Source: Bacillota bacterium (lineage in GTDB: Bacteria > Bacillota > Clostridia > Lachnospirales > Lachnospiraceae). From it: a stretch of DNA of 64,000 nt. The translations under genes were made by a program, and so were the position numbers. Below, in pieces: positions 44,121 to 52,932 of the stretch. The notes under the pieces were generated by a model that was not told the DNA's origin, made no database searches, and saw only the letters and a list, made by a program, of their open reading frames with translations. The DNA lies in contig JAEZVF010000077.1 in assembly GCA_023443225.1 (NCBI GenBank), forward strand, positions 62,001-126,000, written 5' to 3'. Position 1 is the stretch's first letter; each line of letters opens with the position of its first letter.

Positions 44121-44216
44121 GAGGCAGAATATGACCATAATATTTTTGACTAAGTATCATACAATATACATATACTAAAATAAACCATATATTATATACG
44201 CACTGCGAGGTATGCC

Positions 44217-45137
44217 ATGACCATCCTTCATCTTTATAAAATTTTGAAAGCTTTTAATAGAAAAATCAGAGAGGATTCTATTTCAGCATTTTCTGCAATG
44301 GCTGCATTTTTTGTAATTATATCATTTTTCCCATTTATTATGTTATTGCTTACCTTAGTGCAATACCTTCCCATAACAGAAAGTACCATGCTTTATACCT
44401 TAACGGATCTCTTCCCTAGAACTGTTAATGCCTTAATCGTTCGAATTGTAACGGAAATCTATGATAAGTCCTCCGGAACCTTAATTTCCATTACTGCAAT
44501 TTCTGCTCTTTGGTCTGCTTCCCGTGGTATTTTTGCCGTTGTTAAAGGCCTAAATTCTGTTTATGATATTGAGGAAACCAGAATGGGGATTAAATTGCGG
44601 GTTATGGCTGCTATTTATACCTTGATTTTCGCAGTTATGATGTTAATAACCATTGTTATTTTGATATTTGGAAATCGGCTTTATATTGGCATTGAAAACA
44701 AAATACCCCTCTTAAAAGATTTAGCACTGGTCATAATCAGCATACGGACTATCGCCGGTTTATGCATATTAACTCTCTTTTTCCTACTGTTATATATTTT
44801 TATACCCAATCGAAAAACAAGGCTATATAAAGAGTTACCCGGCGCCTTACTTTCAGCCGCCGGGTGGATGGGTTTCTCCTATCTATATTCTTTTTATATT
44901 GATAACATGGGTAATTACTCCAATACCTATGGCAGTCTGACCGCCATTGTACTGTTCATGCTCTGGTTCTATGTTTGTATGTATATCATGTTTCTAGGTG
45001 GTGAAGTAAATGTAGTTTTATCCTCTGGCAACATACTATATTATATAAGACAGGCAAGGCAGAAGCAGAAAGCATTAAAAAATAATGATGGTAACACCGT
45101 CTTAGAGGCACAGGAACATGGAAACCATAAACACTAA
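44217..45137 (+). CDS. YihY/virulence factor BrkB family membrane protein
   Basis: A 306-residue protein with six predicted membrane helices and the family segments AFFVIISFFPFIMLLL, LWSASRGIFAVVKGLNSVYD and GSLTAIVLFMLWFYVCMYIM with FLGGEVN. The family was once called ribonuclease BN by mistake; its role in transport or envelope function is unsettled. GCGAGG precedes the ATG. TTGACT at 44146 and ATATAC/TATACT 18-19 bp further on are a possible promoter. Its 3' end overlaps the end of the SpoIID-domain gene on the other strand by 4 bp. Confidence 0.88.
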   Translation: MTILHLYKILKAFNRKIREDSISAFSAMAAFFVIISFFPFIMLLLTLVQYLPITESTMLYTLTDLFPRTVNALIVRIVTEIYDKSSGTLISITAISALWSASRGIFAVVKGLNSVYDIEETRMGIKLRVMAAIYTLIFAVMMLITIVILIFGNRLYIGIENKIPLLKDLALVIISIRTIAGLCILTLFFLLLYIFIPNRKTRLYKELPGALLSAAGWMGFSYLYSFYIDNMGNYSNTYGSLTAIVLFMLWFYVCMYIMFLGGEVNVVLSSGNILYYIRQARQKQKALKNNDGNTVLEAQEHGNHKH

Positions 45138-47524
45138 TAGATGAAACCAAGTTCTACTCCTGTATAGTAATGCTTAATAATCTCTTCATGGTTTTTCCCA
45201 AGATCAGCCATAGCCTTAGCACCATTTTGGCTTAAACCAACTCCGTGACCGTATCCGCCACCCTGCAACACCACATTATTACCTTTCTTATCCACAACAA
45301 AGTATGCACTTGGAAGCATTTTAAGATTGGATGCAACACTCTTGTCCTGACGAATTACATCATTTTGTATCGGTGCCAGCAATAATCGTATGTTGTATTC
45401 TGAAGTTACCTTAATCGTACATTCCGAACCAACTAATATCAGTTCAGAAAGGATTCCGCTTTTTTCTCTTTTACCTATTTTAATTTCTTTCACAGTTCCT
45501 ATTGTACTTACTGGCTTGCTTTCGTAAAAATCTGCTGAACCATTACTTCCTTTCACTAACGTTTGAATAAACTTAGGATTTGCATTATATCTTTGGGCAA
45601 TATTCTTATCAATGGATGCTTTCAGATCCTCCATAGAAAGGGTTACCTTCCAACGATACCAGGAAAATTCCGACTCATATGTAGGTTTTTCCGGGTTGAG
45701 GATAAATTTTTTAAATTCCGACTCTTTTGAAAAATCCGTATCTTCTGTTTGGGAAGCAGTTACACTCTTTGCCTCCTCCATTGTTTGCAGTTTCCCCACA
45801 AGGTAATCCGATTTTGTGGCATCTTCCCATACCTCTTTTATGGACGAGGTATGTCCACAGGAAGTGGAGAAATAATAAGCGGTAATGACAGAATCATTAT
45901 AGTTGATTACCTTACCATAAGTATCCTTCACCGCCAGAACTGAATTCTCGTCCTCCGGTATATTATTGTATACTTGATAAGACACACTATCATCTACATG
46001 AGCTCCATATTCACTGTAACCATTTGCAAATAGCTGATTATAAGCATAGCTTCTGGCGCAGATGGCTTGTGCCTTTAATGCTTCTATACTATAAGAGGTT
46101 GGCATCTCACTTGGTAATACTGCATACAAATATTCTTCTATTGGAAGTTCATTTATAATAATTAAGCCTTCCTCTGTCGTAGAAATCTCTATGGTACCAC
46201 GATAAGCTGGAACGCCTCCGGATCTGTTTAGTGAAAGCACTTTTATTTTTCCGCTTTCTGACACAGTTCGTATTTGAATTCTCCCCTTTGATAACATTTC
46301 ATCACCCGGTGTCAAAATTAATTCTGTGCCTTTTTTATATTTTTTTATCTTCTCTCCAATTGTGACGATATAATCCCGGTCTGAACTAAGCTTTACCTGC
46401 TGATGGAAGATATTTTCGAAGTTATTCGTCTTAATCAACGCCCGAATGTTTCTGGCATTGATAGTTTCTTTAATTAATGCTGCTACAATCTTACCATCTG
46501 CAACAACAAAATCAGTTGCTGCATAACCAACTAATATACTATTTGTGACCTCTGTAGACAACTCTCCATAAACCTTATAAATTTTATAGTTGTCGTCCAA
46601 TGGTATCTTGCCATAACCCTCCAGCTCAATATATTTTTCATCGGCAACTAATACCTTTCCCCCGATAATATCTGGTTTTATGCTAATTTTAATGACCTTT
46701 CCATCCTTTAATACCAAATCGCCAATCTGCTTTTCTATCTTCTGTGACAAATTGTATTTTGCTTGAAACTCTTTCGGTATATTATACAGAAAGGTAGATA
46801 CTTTTGTTTTGGATCCACTTGTAATCCACACATTATGTAATGTTGTTTCTTCATCTACTATGCTTTTTACATAAAGTAAATCAGAACCACTTACCATTGC
46901 AGTTATCTTCTGATCAATATAAGCTTCCAGCTGAAATACATTTTTATTTGCATCATTGGTGTAAAAGCGTTCATAACTAGCCGCCTTCTCTATATTAAAG
47001 GTACCCTGGTCCGTCACCATAAGCACACTTGTTTCTGAAGTGTTGTATTCATTCACTGTACTTCCAAGCACATACATCGTCTTCTCAAATACTGGTGAAG
47101 CTTTCGCTCCAAGTTCTGCAACCATACTTTCGTAGAGATTTAGAAATTCCTCTGTTAGAACTACTTTATTTGCTGGTTCCGACTTCATGCTGAAGGTCAG
47201 TCTTTTAACAATATTATCTTCATTCAGATTTAATTCCGTACATACAAAGTGAAATAAGGTAAGACAGTCACCAAATTGCAGATATTCCTGTCCTGTTGTG
47301 GGAATACGACTAGACTCATCGGTCGGATTTTCCACTTCAACCCCAAAATAACTAAGCAAATGCATGGATTCTTCGACAGTCATCATATCACCAATCCGAA
47401 GGATTATTTCTTGTTCGGATTGGTTACCTTCTTTACCATGTTTAACACGTTTATATACATTTCCAATAAAAATAAGCAATAAAGCTACTACACATATTCC
47501 CATTATGATTAATTTCTTCTTCAT
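45134..47524 (-). CDS. SpoIID/LytB domain-containing exported protein
   Basis: A 796-residue protein with an N-terminal membrane anchor (LIIMGICVVALLLIFIG), a long low-similarity region (about 30-430), and a C-terminal SpoIID domain (about 470-795). The domain signatures are NELPIEEYLYAVLPSEMP, ALKAQAICARSYA, YYFSTSCGHTSS and GGYGHGVGLSQNGAKAMA. SpoIID proteins are lytic transglycosylases acting on denuded glycan in sporulation engulfment; larger paralogues like this also occur in non-sporulation roles. The start at 47524 has GGGAG upstream; the frame opens earlier at 47587 without a ribosome site. Confidence 0.85.
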   Translation of the reverse strand: MKKKLIIMGICVVALLLIFIGNVYKRVKHGKEGNQSEQEIILRIGDMMTVEESMHLLSYFGVEVENPTDESSRIPTTGQEYLQFGDCLTLFHFVCTELNLNEDNIVKRLTFSMKSEPANKVVLTEEFLNLYESMVAELGAKASPVFEKTMYVLGSTVNEYNTSETSVLMVTDQGTFNIEKAASYERFYTNDANKNVFQLEAYIDQKITAMVSGSDLLYVKSIVDEETTLHNVWITSGSKTKVSTFLYNIPKEFQAKYNLSQKIEKQIGDLVLKDGKVIKISIKPDIIGGKVLVADEKYIELEGYGKIPLDDNYKIYKVYGELSTEVTNSILVGYAATDFVVADGKIVAALIKETINARNIRALIKTNNFENIFHQQVKLSSDRDYIVTIGEKIKKYKKGTELILTPGDEMLSKGRIQIRTVSESGKIKVLSLNRSGGVPAYRGTIEISTTEEGLIIINELPIEEYLYAVLPSEMPTSYSIEALKAQAICARSYAYNQLFANGYSEYGAHVDDSVSYQVYNNIPEDENSVLAVKDTYGKVINYNDSVITAYYFSTSCGHTSSIKEVWEDATKSDYLVGKLQTMEEAKSVTASQTEDTDFSKESEFKKFILNPEKPTYESEFSWYRWKVTLSMEDLKASIDKNIAQRYNANPKFIQTLVKGSNGSADFYESKPVSTIGTVKEIKIGKREKSGILSELILVGSECTIKVTSEYNIRLLLAPIQNDVIRQDKSVASNLKMLPSAYFVVDKKGNNVVLQGGGYGHGVGLSQNGAKAMADLGKNHEEIIKHYYTGVELGFIY

Positions 47525-47712
47525 ATATATAGCTCCCATCCGATGTTCAACATGATATGCGGTCTGTTTCATTCTCAATAAAAACAATGCTTGTATTAAA
47601 TTATATACTTGCGAAACTAGAATATACCAATTAAATTTTATTGAATAAAACTATCAGCTAGTTTACCATTTTAACTAACATAATGCAATTCCTCCGACTA
47701 AGGTTTATATAC

Positions 47713-47792
47713 AAAAAGTCTCTTTGAAGAAAAAATGATTGAGAGTTATTAGGAGATATAAACTCATTCTTTCTATACAAAGAGACTTTTTT
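47713..47792 (-). terminator. Long-loop terminator of the ABC transporter operon
   Basis: On the minus strand AAAAAGTCTCTTTG pairs with CAAAGAGACTTTTT over 14 bp, with partial pairing continuing inward (TCATTCTTTC / GAAAAAATGA). It lies 9 bp beyond the DUF4340 stop. The 277-bp gap 47525-47801 holds no gene. Confidence 0.7.
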
Positions 47793-47801
47793 ATAATTGT
47801 T

Positions 47802-49271
47802 TTATTTAGAAAATTTCTTGACAGCCTCAGCGATATCGTTGATCACTCGTAAATCTGTTAAGAAATATTCTACACCGTTGTTATCTACTACATAATAACT
47901 TTCATCATATGGTAGATACTGAATTGCAACAGAATGTCCATCTGTAAAATGATAGGTTACTGTCATAATTGGAGTTCTATTTGTACTACTTGATAAATAA
48001 TACTCTGCCGGTATCTCACGTTCGGTCGTTGGCGAGATAATTTGCTGATATAGATTTTTAAATTCTGACTCTTCTACCAGGCTGCCGTTAACGTAGTATT
48101 TTATGCTGTCAGTATCGGATTTTGCATCATCCGCCTTGTCTGTTGATTCTTCCGTATCTGCATTTTGCTTTGAACGTTCTACAAGTAAGGTATAGGTCTG
48201 GTCCTTTAGTTTAATATCAACGCTATCAATTGCATCAAGCAGGAACAAATTGATATTATGGTAAGCATAACTATATACATCGATTTCTAATAATTTGCTT
48301 ACGGTATCTGAGCCAAGTGTATTAACTGCATTGGAGTCTTTTAATTTCACATAATAATTCCCTTCTTCATCCCTAGAACCTATGAATAATGCAAACTCTT
48401 TCTCCTCTTTTCCTTCTTCTTCATGGTATTTCAAGGTGATCACAGCTGTAGGATCCTTTAACCCATATTTACTTAAATCCGTTGCACGATAATCCGCACA
48501 GGAAAGAAAAGTAAGGTCAGTGTAATTGCCAAATAAGCTTGTAAGTGCATCTGCATCTGCTGCTATATCCGTAGGATACGGTTGTTTGATGATCCATTTC
48601 GTAAAGGTGGAATAATCCGAATTAAGATTCTCGTCATAGGTTACTTCAAAATTAGGCTTCTCCTGATTTTTCACCGATAGGTATGTGATATTAGAAGCTG
48701 TTATGGTTGGAATGCTTTCTACTGAAACCATTTCCTTCGCTTTTATATTAAAGTTATTATAAAAACTGTTGTTAATGACATAGATTTCCTTTCCACCATT
48801 CAATATAGCATAATACCCACTTCCAACAGGAAGCTTATCACCAATAAGAAGATCCGTTTTTGCACCATCATGATCTGTTACAACCACGTGTATTGCAGGA
48901 TTATCAAGCCCAAAACTAGCTAGGTCTTCCATTCCCTCGGTTATGGTTCTGCTTGAGTTGACCTTGGCAAATGCATTCTTCATATTCTCTGCATTTGACT
49001 GATTTAACGGCAAATCGTCATCCTCAGCACTCTTCCATACTCCCTGATCGTTAAGCAACAATGTCATTTCTGCATTCTCATTTTTAAAATAAATCGACTT
49101 TATGGTGTCTACATCCAAGGAAATAATGGATTCCTCCGATGTTTCCTCCCCAGTTTCAATCTTTGCTTCTTTCTCTTTATAACCTGTGATCCAAAAACAG
49201 GCAAGTATTAAAGCAATCATAGCTAACAGCAACAGTATAAGTGTACTACTCCTCTTCTTATTGCCTGCCAT
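47802..49271 (-). CDS. DUF4340 domain protein, accessory component of the ABC transporter
   Basis: A 489-residue protein with one N-terminal membrane helix (SSTLILLLLAMIALILACFW) and an external region built of DUF4340-type repeats (SIYFKNENAEMTLLLNDQG; ISYLSVKNQEKPNFEV-like; LTDLRVINDIAEAV at the end). The ATG at 49271 shares its A with the TAA stop of the preceding gene (TAATG), and AAGGAGG precedes it. It is the last gene of a four-gene operon of gliding-type ABC transporter components. The substrate is unknown. Confidence 0.85.
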   Translation of the reverse strand: MAGNKKRSSTLILLLLAMIALILACFWITGYKEKEAKIETGEETSEESIISLDVDTIKSIYFKNENAEMTLLLNDQGVWKSAEDDDLPLNQSNAENMKNAFAKVNSSRTITEGMEDLASFGLDNPAIHVVVTDHDGAKTDLLIGDKLPVGSGYYAILNGGKEIYVINNSFYNNFNIKAKEMVSVESIPTITASNITYLSVKNQEKPNFEVTYDENLNSDYSTFTKWIIKQPYPTDIAADADALTSLFGNYTDLTFLSCADYRATDLSKYGLKDPTAVITLKYHEEEGKEEKEFALFIGSRDEEGNYYVKLKDSNAVNTLGSDTVSKLLEIDVYSYAYHNINLFLLDAIDSVDIKLKDQTYTLLVERSKQNADTEESTDKADDAKSDTDSIKYYVNGSLVEESEFKNLYQQIISPTTEREIPAEYYLSSSTNRTPIMTVTYHFTDGHSVAIQYLPYDESYYVVDNNGVEYFLTDLRVINDIAEAVKKFSK

Positions 49272-50746
49272 TACCTTTTCCTCCTTCTGATACATATATA
49301 CCCACCAAGGGCTAATATCGATACGGGTATAAGGATTACTACAACTGCTGACCATAAATTGACCTCTGCCGCGGTTAAGCTTAAATACTGTTGTTTAATA
49401 CTTCTAGTTCTGATAGCAAGGGAATCTTCCCTGTCTGCTACAAAGTTTACGGATTTTACGAACATATCAAGATTTCCAATGGATGGATAGGATAACATAT
49501 TTTCCTCAATAAAGGCGGAACTGCCGTATACAACCAATTTTGTTTCTATATCATTATAGTTCTCCGTGATTGTGACTCCTAGCGAAAATGGTCCTGCAAT
49601 GTCTGCTTCTTCTTTCTCAATGATCTGTGAATTTACATTTACTTTTGAATAAGAGGACTCGGAGCTACTCATGAATGGTTGAATATCAATGGTACTTCTT
49701 TTAGAATCCAATGATTTGATACCTACCGCATAGGGTGCAACTACCACTGCTTTATCAGCTTTAATTGAAGTAGTAATATCATGACTATTTAAAGTTGGTA
49801 CAATATCGGTTATATATTGTCCCATATAGTATCCGGAATCGCCCTCTAATACGATACCGTTTACAAATTCTGCGCCGTAGTAATTGATAAGTGATTGAAA
49901 ATTCACGAGGCCTTCTGCTGCATAATCTACTAATATAATTGCGTCACCGCCAGCTGCAAGATATTCTTTGATCATTGCTAGCTCTTCTTCTGAATAATCT
50001 GTCTGTGGTCCATTGATAAATAGAATCGAACAATCTTCCGGAATGCTCTTCTCTTTCATCAAAGATAATGTATTGGTTGTTACATTTATTTTCTCCAGAG
50101 AAGATAGTAAGGTTTCTGAAATTGCGCTTTCTCCGTGACCTTCTAGCATATACATGACCGGCAGATTCTCAGTTGTAACATAGAAAAGTGCTGAAGTTAC
50201 CTGACCTTCCACATCAATACCAGTCACATTTGATTGATATGTCTGATAATCAATTTCGGATAATATCATATCGGAACGATCCACATACTTGGCTTTACCA
50301 TTGGTATTATTAACGACTAAAACACTGTTCTCACTAACCGAATCCTCTACGTATTGAGATGCAAATTTGGGATATTGCACCGGATCCTTATATTCAACTG
50401 AAATATGATCTGAAAGTTTATCATATTTTTCAATGATTTCCGTAAAAGTGGCCTCTTCACCACCGGCCTTTGCGAGATAGTAAATTGTGATATCGTCTTT
50501 AATTGTTTTTACATATTCTTTGGTTTCATCCGTCATCGTATACATATTCTCACTGCTAACGTCCACCTTCAGGTCAAGTTTTGTAACAAAAATATTTACA
50601 AGCAGAACAATTATGATGACAATGATAGAGATTGCCGTTGAATATGCTCCACCTTTGAATTTCTTTGAAGTAAAGGATGCTTTTACTTTTGAGAGAATGC
50701 TTCCTTGTTCTGTTTTAATTTTATTTGAATTTTCCACGTTATTCAT
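49271..50746 (-). CDS. GldG-family ABC transporter auxiliary protein
   Basis: A 491-residue protein with a membrane helix at each end (about 34-56 and 465-485) and an extracytoplasmic domain of the GldG/ABC_transp_aux type in between. Visible segments: ITIYYLAKAGGEEATFTEI, LPVMYMLEGHGESAISETLL, CSILFINGPQTDYSEEELAM and YLAAGGDAIILVDYAAEG, the last matching the GATase-like DUF4350 fold of the family. In gliding bacteroidetes GldF-GldG-GldA form a transporter needed for motility; outside them the role is open. It lies 11 bp after the permease gene. Confidence 0.85.
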   Translation of the reverse strand: MNNVENSNKIKTEQGSILSKVKASFTSKKFKGGAYSTAISIIVIIIVLLVNIFVTKLDLKVDVSSENMYTMTDETKEYVKTIKDDITIYYLAKAGGEEATFTEIIEKYDKLSDHISVEYKDPVQYPKFASQYVEDSVSENSVLVVNNTNGKAKYVDRSDMILSEIDYQTYQSNVTGIDVEGQVTSALFYVTTENLPVMYMLEGHGESAISETLLSSLEKINVTTNTLSLMKEKSIPEDCSILFINGPQTDYSEEELAMIKEYLAAGGDAIILVDYAAEGLVNFQSLINYYGAEFVNGIVLEGDSGYYMGQYITDIVPTLNSHDITTSIKADKAVVVAPYAVGIKSLDSKRSTIDIQPFMSSSESSYSKVNVNSQIIEKEEADIAGPFSLGVTITENYNDIETKLVVYGSSAFIEENMLSYPSIGNLDMFVKSVNFVADREDSLAIRTRSIKQQYLSLTAAEVNLWSAVVVILIPVSILALGGYICIRRRKR

Positions 50747-50756
50747 CCTCCCTTCC

Positions 50757-51620
50757 CTAATTCCATCTGCTCTTCTTAACCGCCTGGCCTGTTAGGAAGA
50801 GGAAGAGGAATGTAACACTGATATAATATATAGCAGATGATAAATCCAAAACACCCATGACAAAATTGTCAAATCTCTGTATTACAGAAAACCATCCAAA
50901 TACCTTTACCACTAAACCATCAAACACAGTCGGTTTCACGAAATAAACAACTGCCAACAGTGCCTCACTGATAATTCCAAGTGCTAGGGTAAGAGTCAAA
51001 TTATGCATCATCACATAAGTGATCCAGCAAATCACAAGAATGATTGCTGCAAATATTACCCATGCCGATTTGTTATCGGTAGGAATTAATCCTACCAAGC
51101 CATCCATCAATGCGGTTACTAATATTACAATAAAAGACACAACTGCTGCTACAACCTGACTATCCGTTAGTGCAGATATGAACAGACCTATTGCCAGGTA
51201 GGCTGCCCCTAATAATGCAAATCCTAGGATAGAAGCATAAGCTGCCTTTAATGGCACTGAGCCAAATTGTAATAAAATCAATGGATAAAGGCATATAATT
51301 CCCAGTACTATCAAAAAAACTGTAAAAACAGCCAAATATTTTCCCATAACGATTTTTTCAACTGTCAGCGGAGACGTATACAATAACTGGTCCGTCTTCT
51401 GTTTCTTTTCCTCAGCCATAATTTTCATAGTCAGAATAGGGACGAGAAGTACAAATATAAAGGATACACTGGATAAAACGTACTCAAAATTAGCTAATTG
51501 ATTTGCTATATTATAATAGGAATAATACAAACTGATTATTAATAAAAAGAATGCAATGAATACGTATCCGGTCATTGATGTAAAATATGATTTCAATTCT
51601 TTCTTATAAATCGCCAGCAT
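50757..51620 (-). CDS. ABC transporter permease (GldF-like)
   Basis: A 287-residue integral membrane protein with six predicted helices, starting MLAIYKKELKSYFTSMTGYV. Segments KKQKTDQLLYTSPLTVEKIVMGKYLA and YAAFLGAAYLAIGLFISALT-like helices match the ABC-2 permease family used by GldF. The start at 51620 follows GGAGG; it overlaps the end of the ATPase gene by 17 bp, so translation is coupled. The gene order on the minus strand is ATPase, permease, GldG, DUF4340. Confidence 0.87.
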   Translation of the reverse strand: MLAIYKKELKSYFTSMTGYVFIAFFLLIISLYYSYYNIANQLANFEYVLSSVSFIFVLLVPILTMKIMAEEKKQKTDQLLYTSPLTVEKIVMGKYLAVFTVFLIVLGIICLYPLILLQFGSVPLKAAYASILGFALLGAAYLAIGLFISALTDSQVVAAVVSFIVILVTALMDGLVGLIPTDNKSAWVIFAAIILVICWITYVMMHNLTLTLALGIISEALLAVVYFVKPTVFDGLVVKVFGWFSVIQRFDNFVMGVLDLSSAIYYISVTFLFLFLTGQAVKKSRWN

Positions 51621-52671
51621 CTTCTGTTTCCTCCACTTCCTCAATTTCTTTTATTTCTTCTTCCTTTTGGTTTCTGGCATCCTCAATTTCTTTTATTTCA
51701 TCTTCCTTCTGCTCCCTGGCAAACGTATCTAACTTACTGTCTTCCTGGGTTACTTCTAAGAATATTTCTTCTAGAGACAGACTGGAGGAATGCATATCAA
51801 ATATCGGGCATTTTGCATCGCTAAGGGCATAAAATACCTGCTCTCGGATATCCGTATCTTCTTCACAAAATACAGACATTTTCATAATTCCATCGAAAGT
51901 GCTTGTATCATATTCTATTTTAGTAATGCCATCGACAGCCTTTAGGGCATTTTCTACCTTTTCTTTCTCACCTTTAACCTGCAGATGTAAACCATTGGAT
52001 CCCACCATATGTTTTGACAGATTATCTGGTGTGTCACTGACAATTAACTTACCTTTATTCATAATCATTACCTTATCACAAACTGCACTGACTTCTGACA
52101 GGATATGTGAACTTAGAATTATGGTATGTTCTTTGCTTAGATTCTTAATTAAATCTCTGATTTCTATGATTTGCATTGGATCTAAACCAACGGTTGGTTC
52201 ATCTAGTATAATTATTTCTGGGAATCCTATCATAGCCTGGGCTAAGCCAACCCTCTGTTTATACCCTTTTGATAAATGCTTAATCAAACGTTCCGACACA
52301 TCTGTTACCTTTGTCATGTCCATAATTTGGTTTATCATAACAGCTTTTTCGGATTTCTTTACTGATTTAATATCTGCTACAAAACTAAGATATTCTTTTA
52401 CTGTCATATCAGGGTAAAGTGGTGGTAACTCCGGAAGATAACCGATACACTTTTTTGCCGCCTCCGGCTCTTCAAAAATATCATGTCCATTTATACTCAC
52501 CGTTCCTTCTGTGGCAGAAATATAACCCGTAATGATATTCATGGTTGTAGACTTTCCAGCACCGTTAGGTCCTAAAAATCCAAGGATTTGGCCTTTTTCA
52601 ACAGTAAAATTTAAATTATCTACTGCAAGATGGTTTCCATACTCTTTGACTAAGTTCTTAACTTCAATCAA
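51604..52671 (-). CDS. ABC transporter ATP-binding protein with a repeated charged tail
   Basis: A 355-residue ATPase. Walker A is GPNGAGKST (34-42), the signature is LSKGYKQRVGLAQAM (about 130-145) and Walker B is ILDEPTVGLDP. From residue about 315 the protein ends in a very charged helical tail containing two copies of a segment of the type QKEDEIKEIEDARN / QKEEEIKEIEEVEE; the coding DNA shows the matching duplication at 51636-51719. This tail is unusual for ATPases of this family. It heads the operon. AGGCGAAAAAG precedes the ATG. Confidence 0.88.
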   Translation of the reverse strand: MIEVKNLVKEYGNHLAVDNLNFTVEKGQILGFLGPNGAGKSTTMNIITGYISATEGTVSINGHDIFEEPEAAKKCIGYLPELPPLYPDMTVKEYLSFVADIKSVKKSEKAVMINQIMDMTKVTDVSERLIKHLSKGYKQRVGLAQAMIGFPEIIILDEPTVGLDPMQIIEIRDLIKNLSKEHTIILSSHILSEVSAVCDKVMIMNKGKLIVSDTPDNLSKHMVGSNGLHLQVKGEKEKVENALKAVDGITKIEYDTSTFDGIMKMSVFCEEDTDIREQVFYALSDAKCPIFDMHSSSLSLEEIFLEVTQEDSKLDTFAREQKEDEIKEIEDARNQKEEEIKEIEEVEETEDAGDL

Positions 52672-52730
52672 CTTTTTCGCCTCCTAAATGTTTTCGTTAC
52701 TTTTAGAAAACATGATACTCTTATTTTGCG

Positions 52731-52846
52731 AAAATTTTGTGAACAATTTTCCAAAATAATGGAAATTCACAAATTTTTCACAAGTTCATATTTTAACCAA
52801 ACTTATATTATGTGAAATACTTGTCATATTATTCAAAAACTTGTCA
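52731..52846. promoter_or_regulatory. Divergent regulatory region with a palindrome and direct repeats
   Basis: The 260 bp between the ABC operon (minus) and the chemotaxis gene (plus) hold no gene. An imperfect palindrome lies at about 52731-52780 (arms TTTTGTGAA / TTCACAAAT and TTTTCCA / TGGAAA). Two direct copies of ACTTGTCA start at 52819 and 52839, exactly 20 bp apart. These look like sites for one or two regulators of either direction; no binding protein can be named. Confidence 0.5.
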
Positions 52847-52863
52847 AATTTTAAACTATTTGA

Positions 52864-52892
52864 TTGTACTAGTGTCCAATTTATTGTATAAT
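52864..52892 (+). promoter_or_regulatory. Promoter of the Cache-domain chemotaxis gene
   Basis: TTGTAC (52864-52869) and TATAAT (52887-52892) are 17 bp apart, 40 bp upstream of the start codon. The ribosome site AAGGAGGA follows. Confidence 0.75.
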
Positions 52893-52932
52893 AACCTTAC
52901 CATTCTATAGATAAAGAAGGAGGACTTGTTAT

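Noticed and set aside
47600..47640. Sigma-E type promoter before the SpoIID-domain gene
   Set aside because: A GTATATTCT-like -35 and an AT-rich -10 can be found but spacing and -10 match are poor; not strong enough to claim sporulation control.
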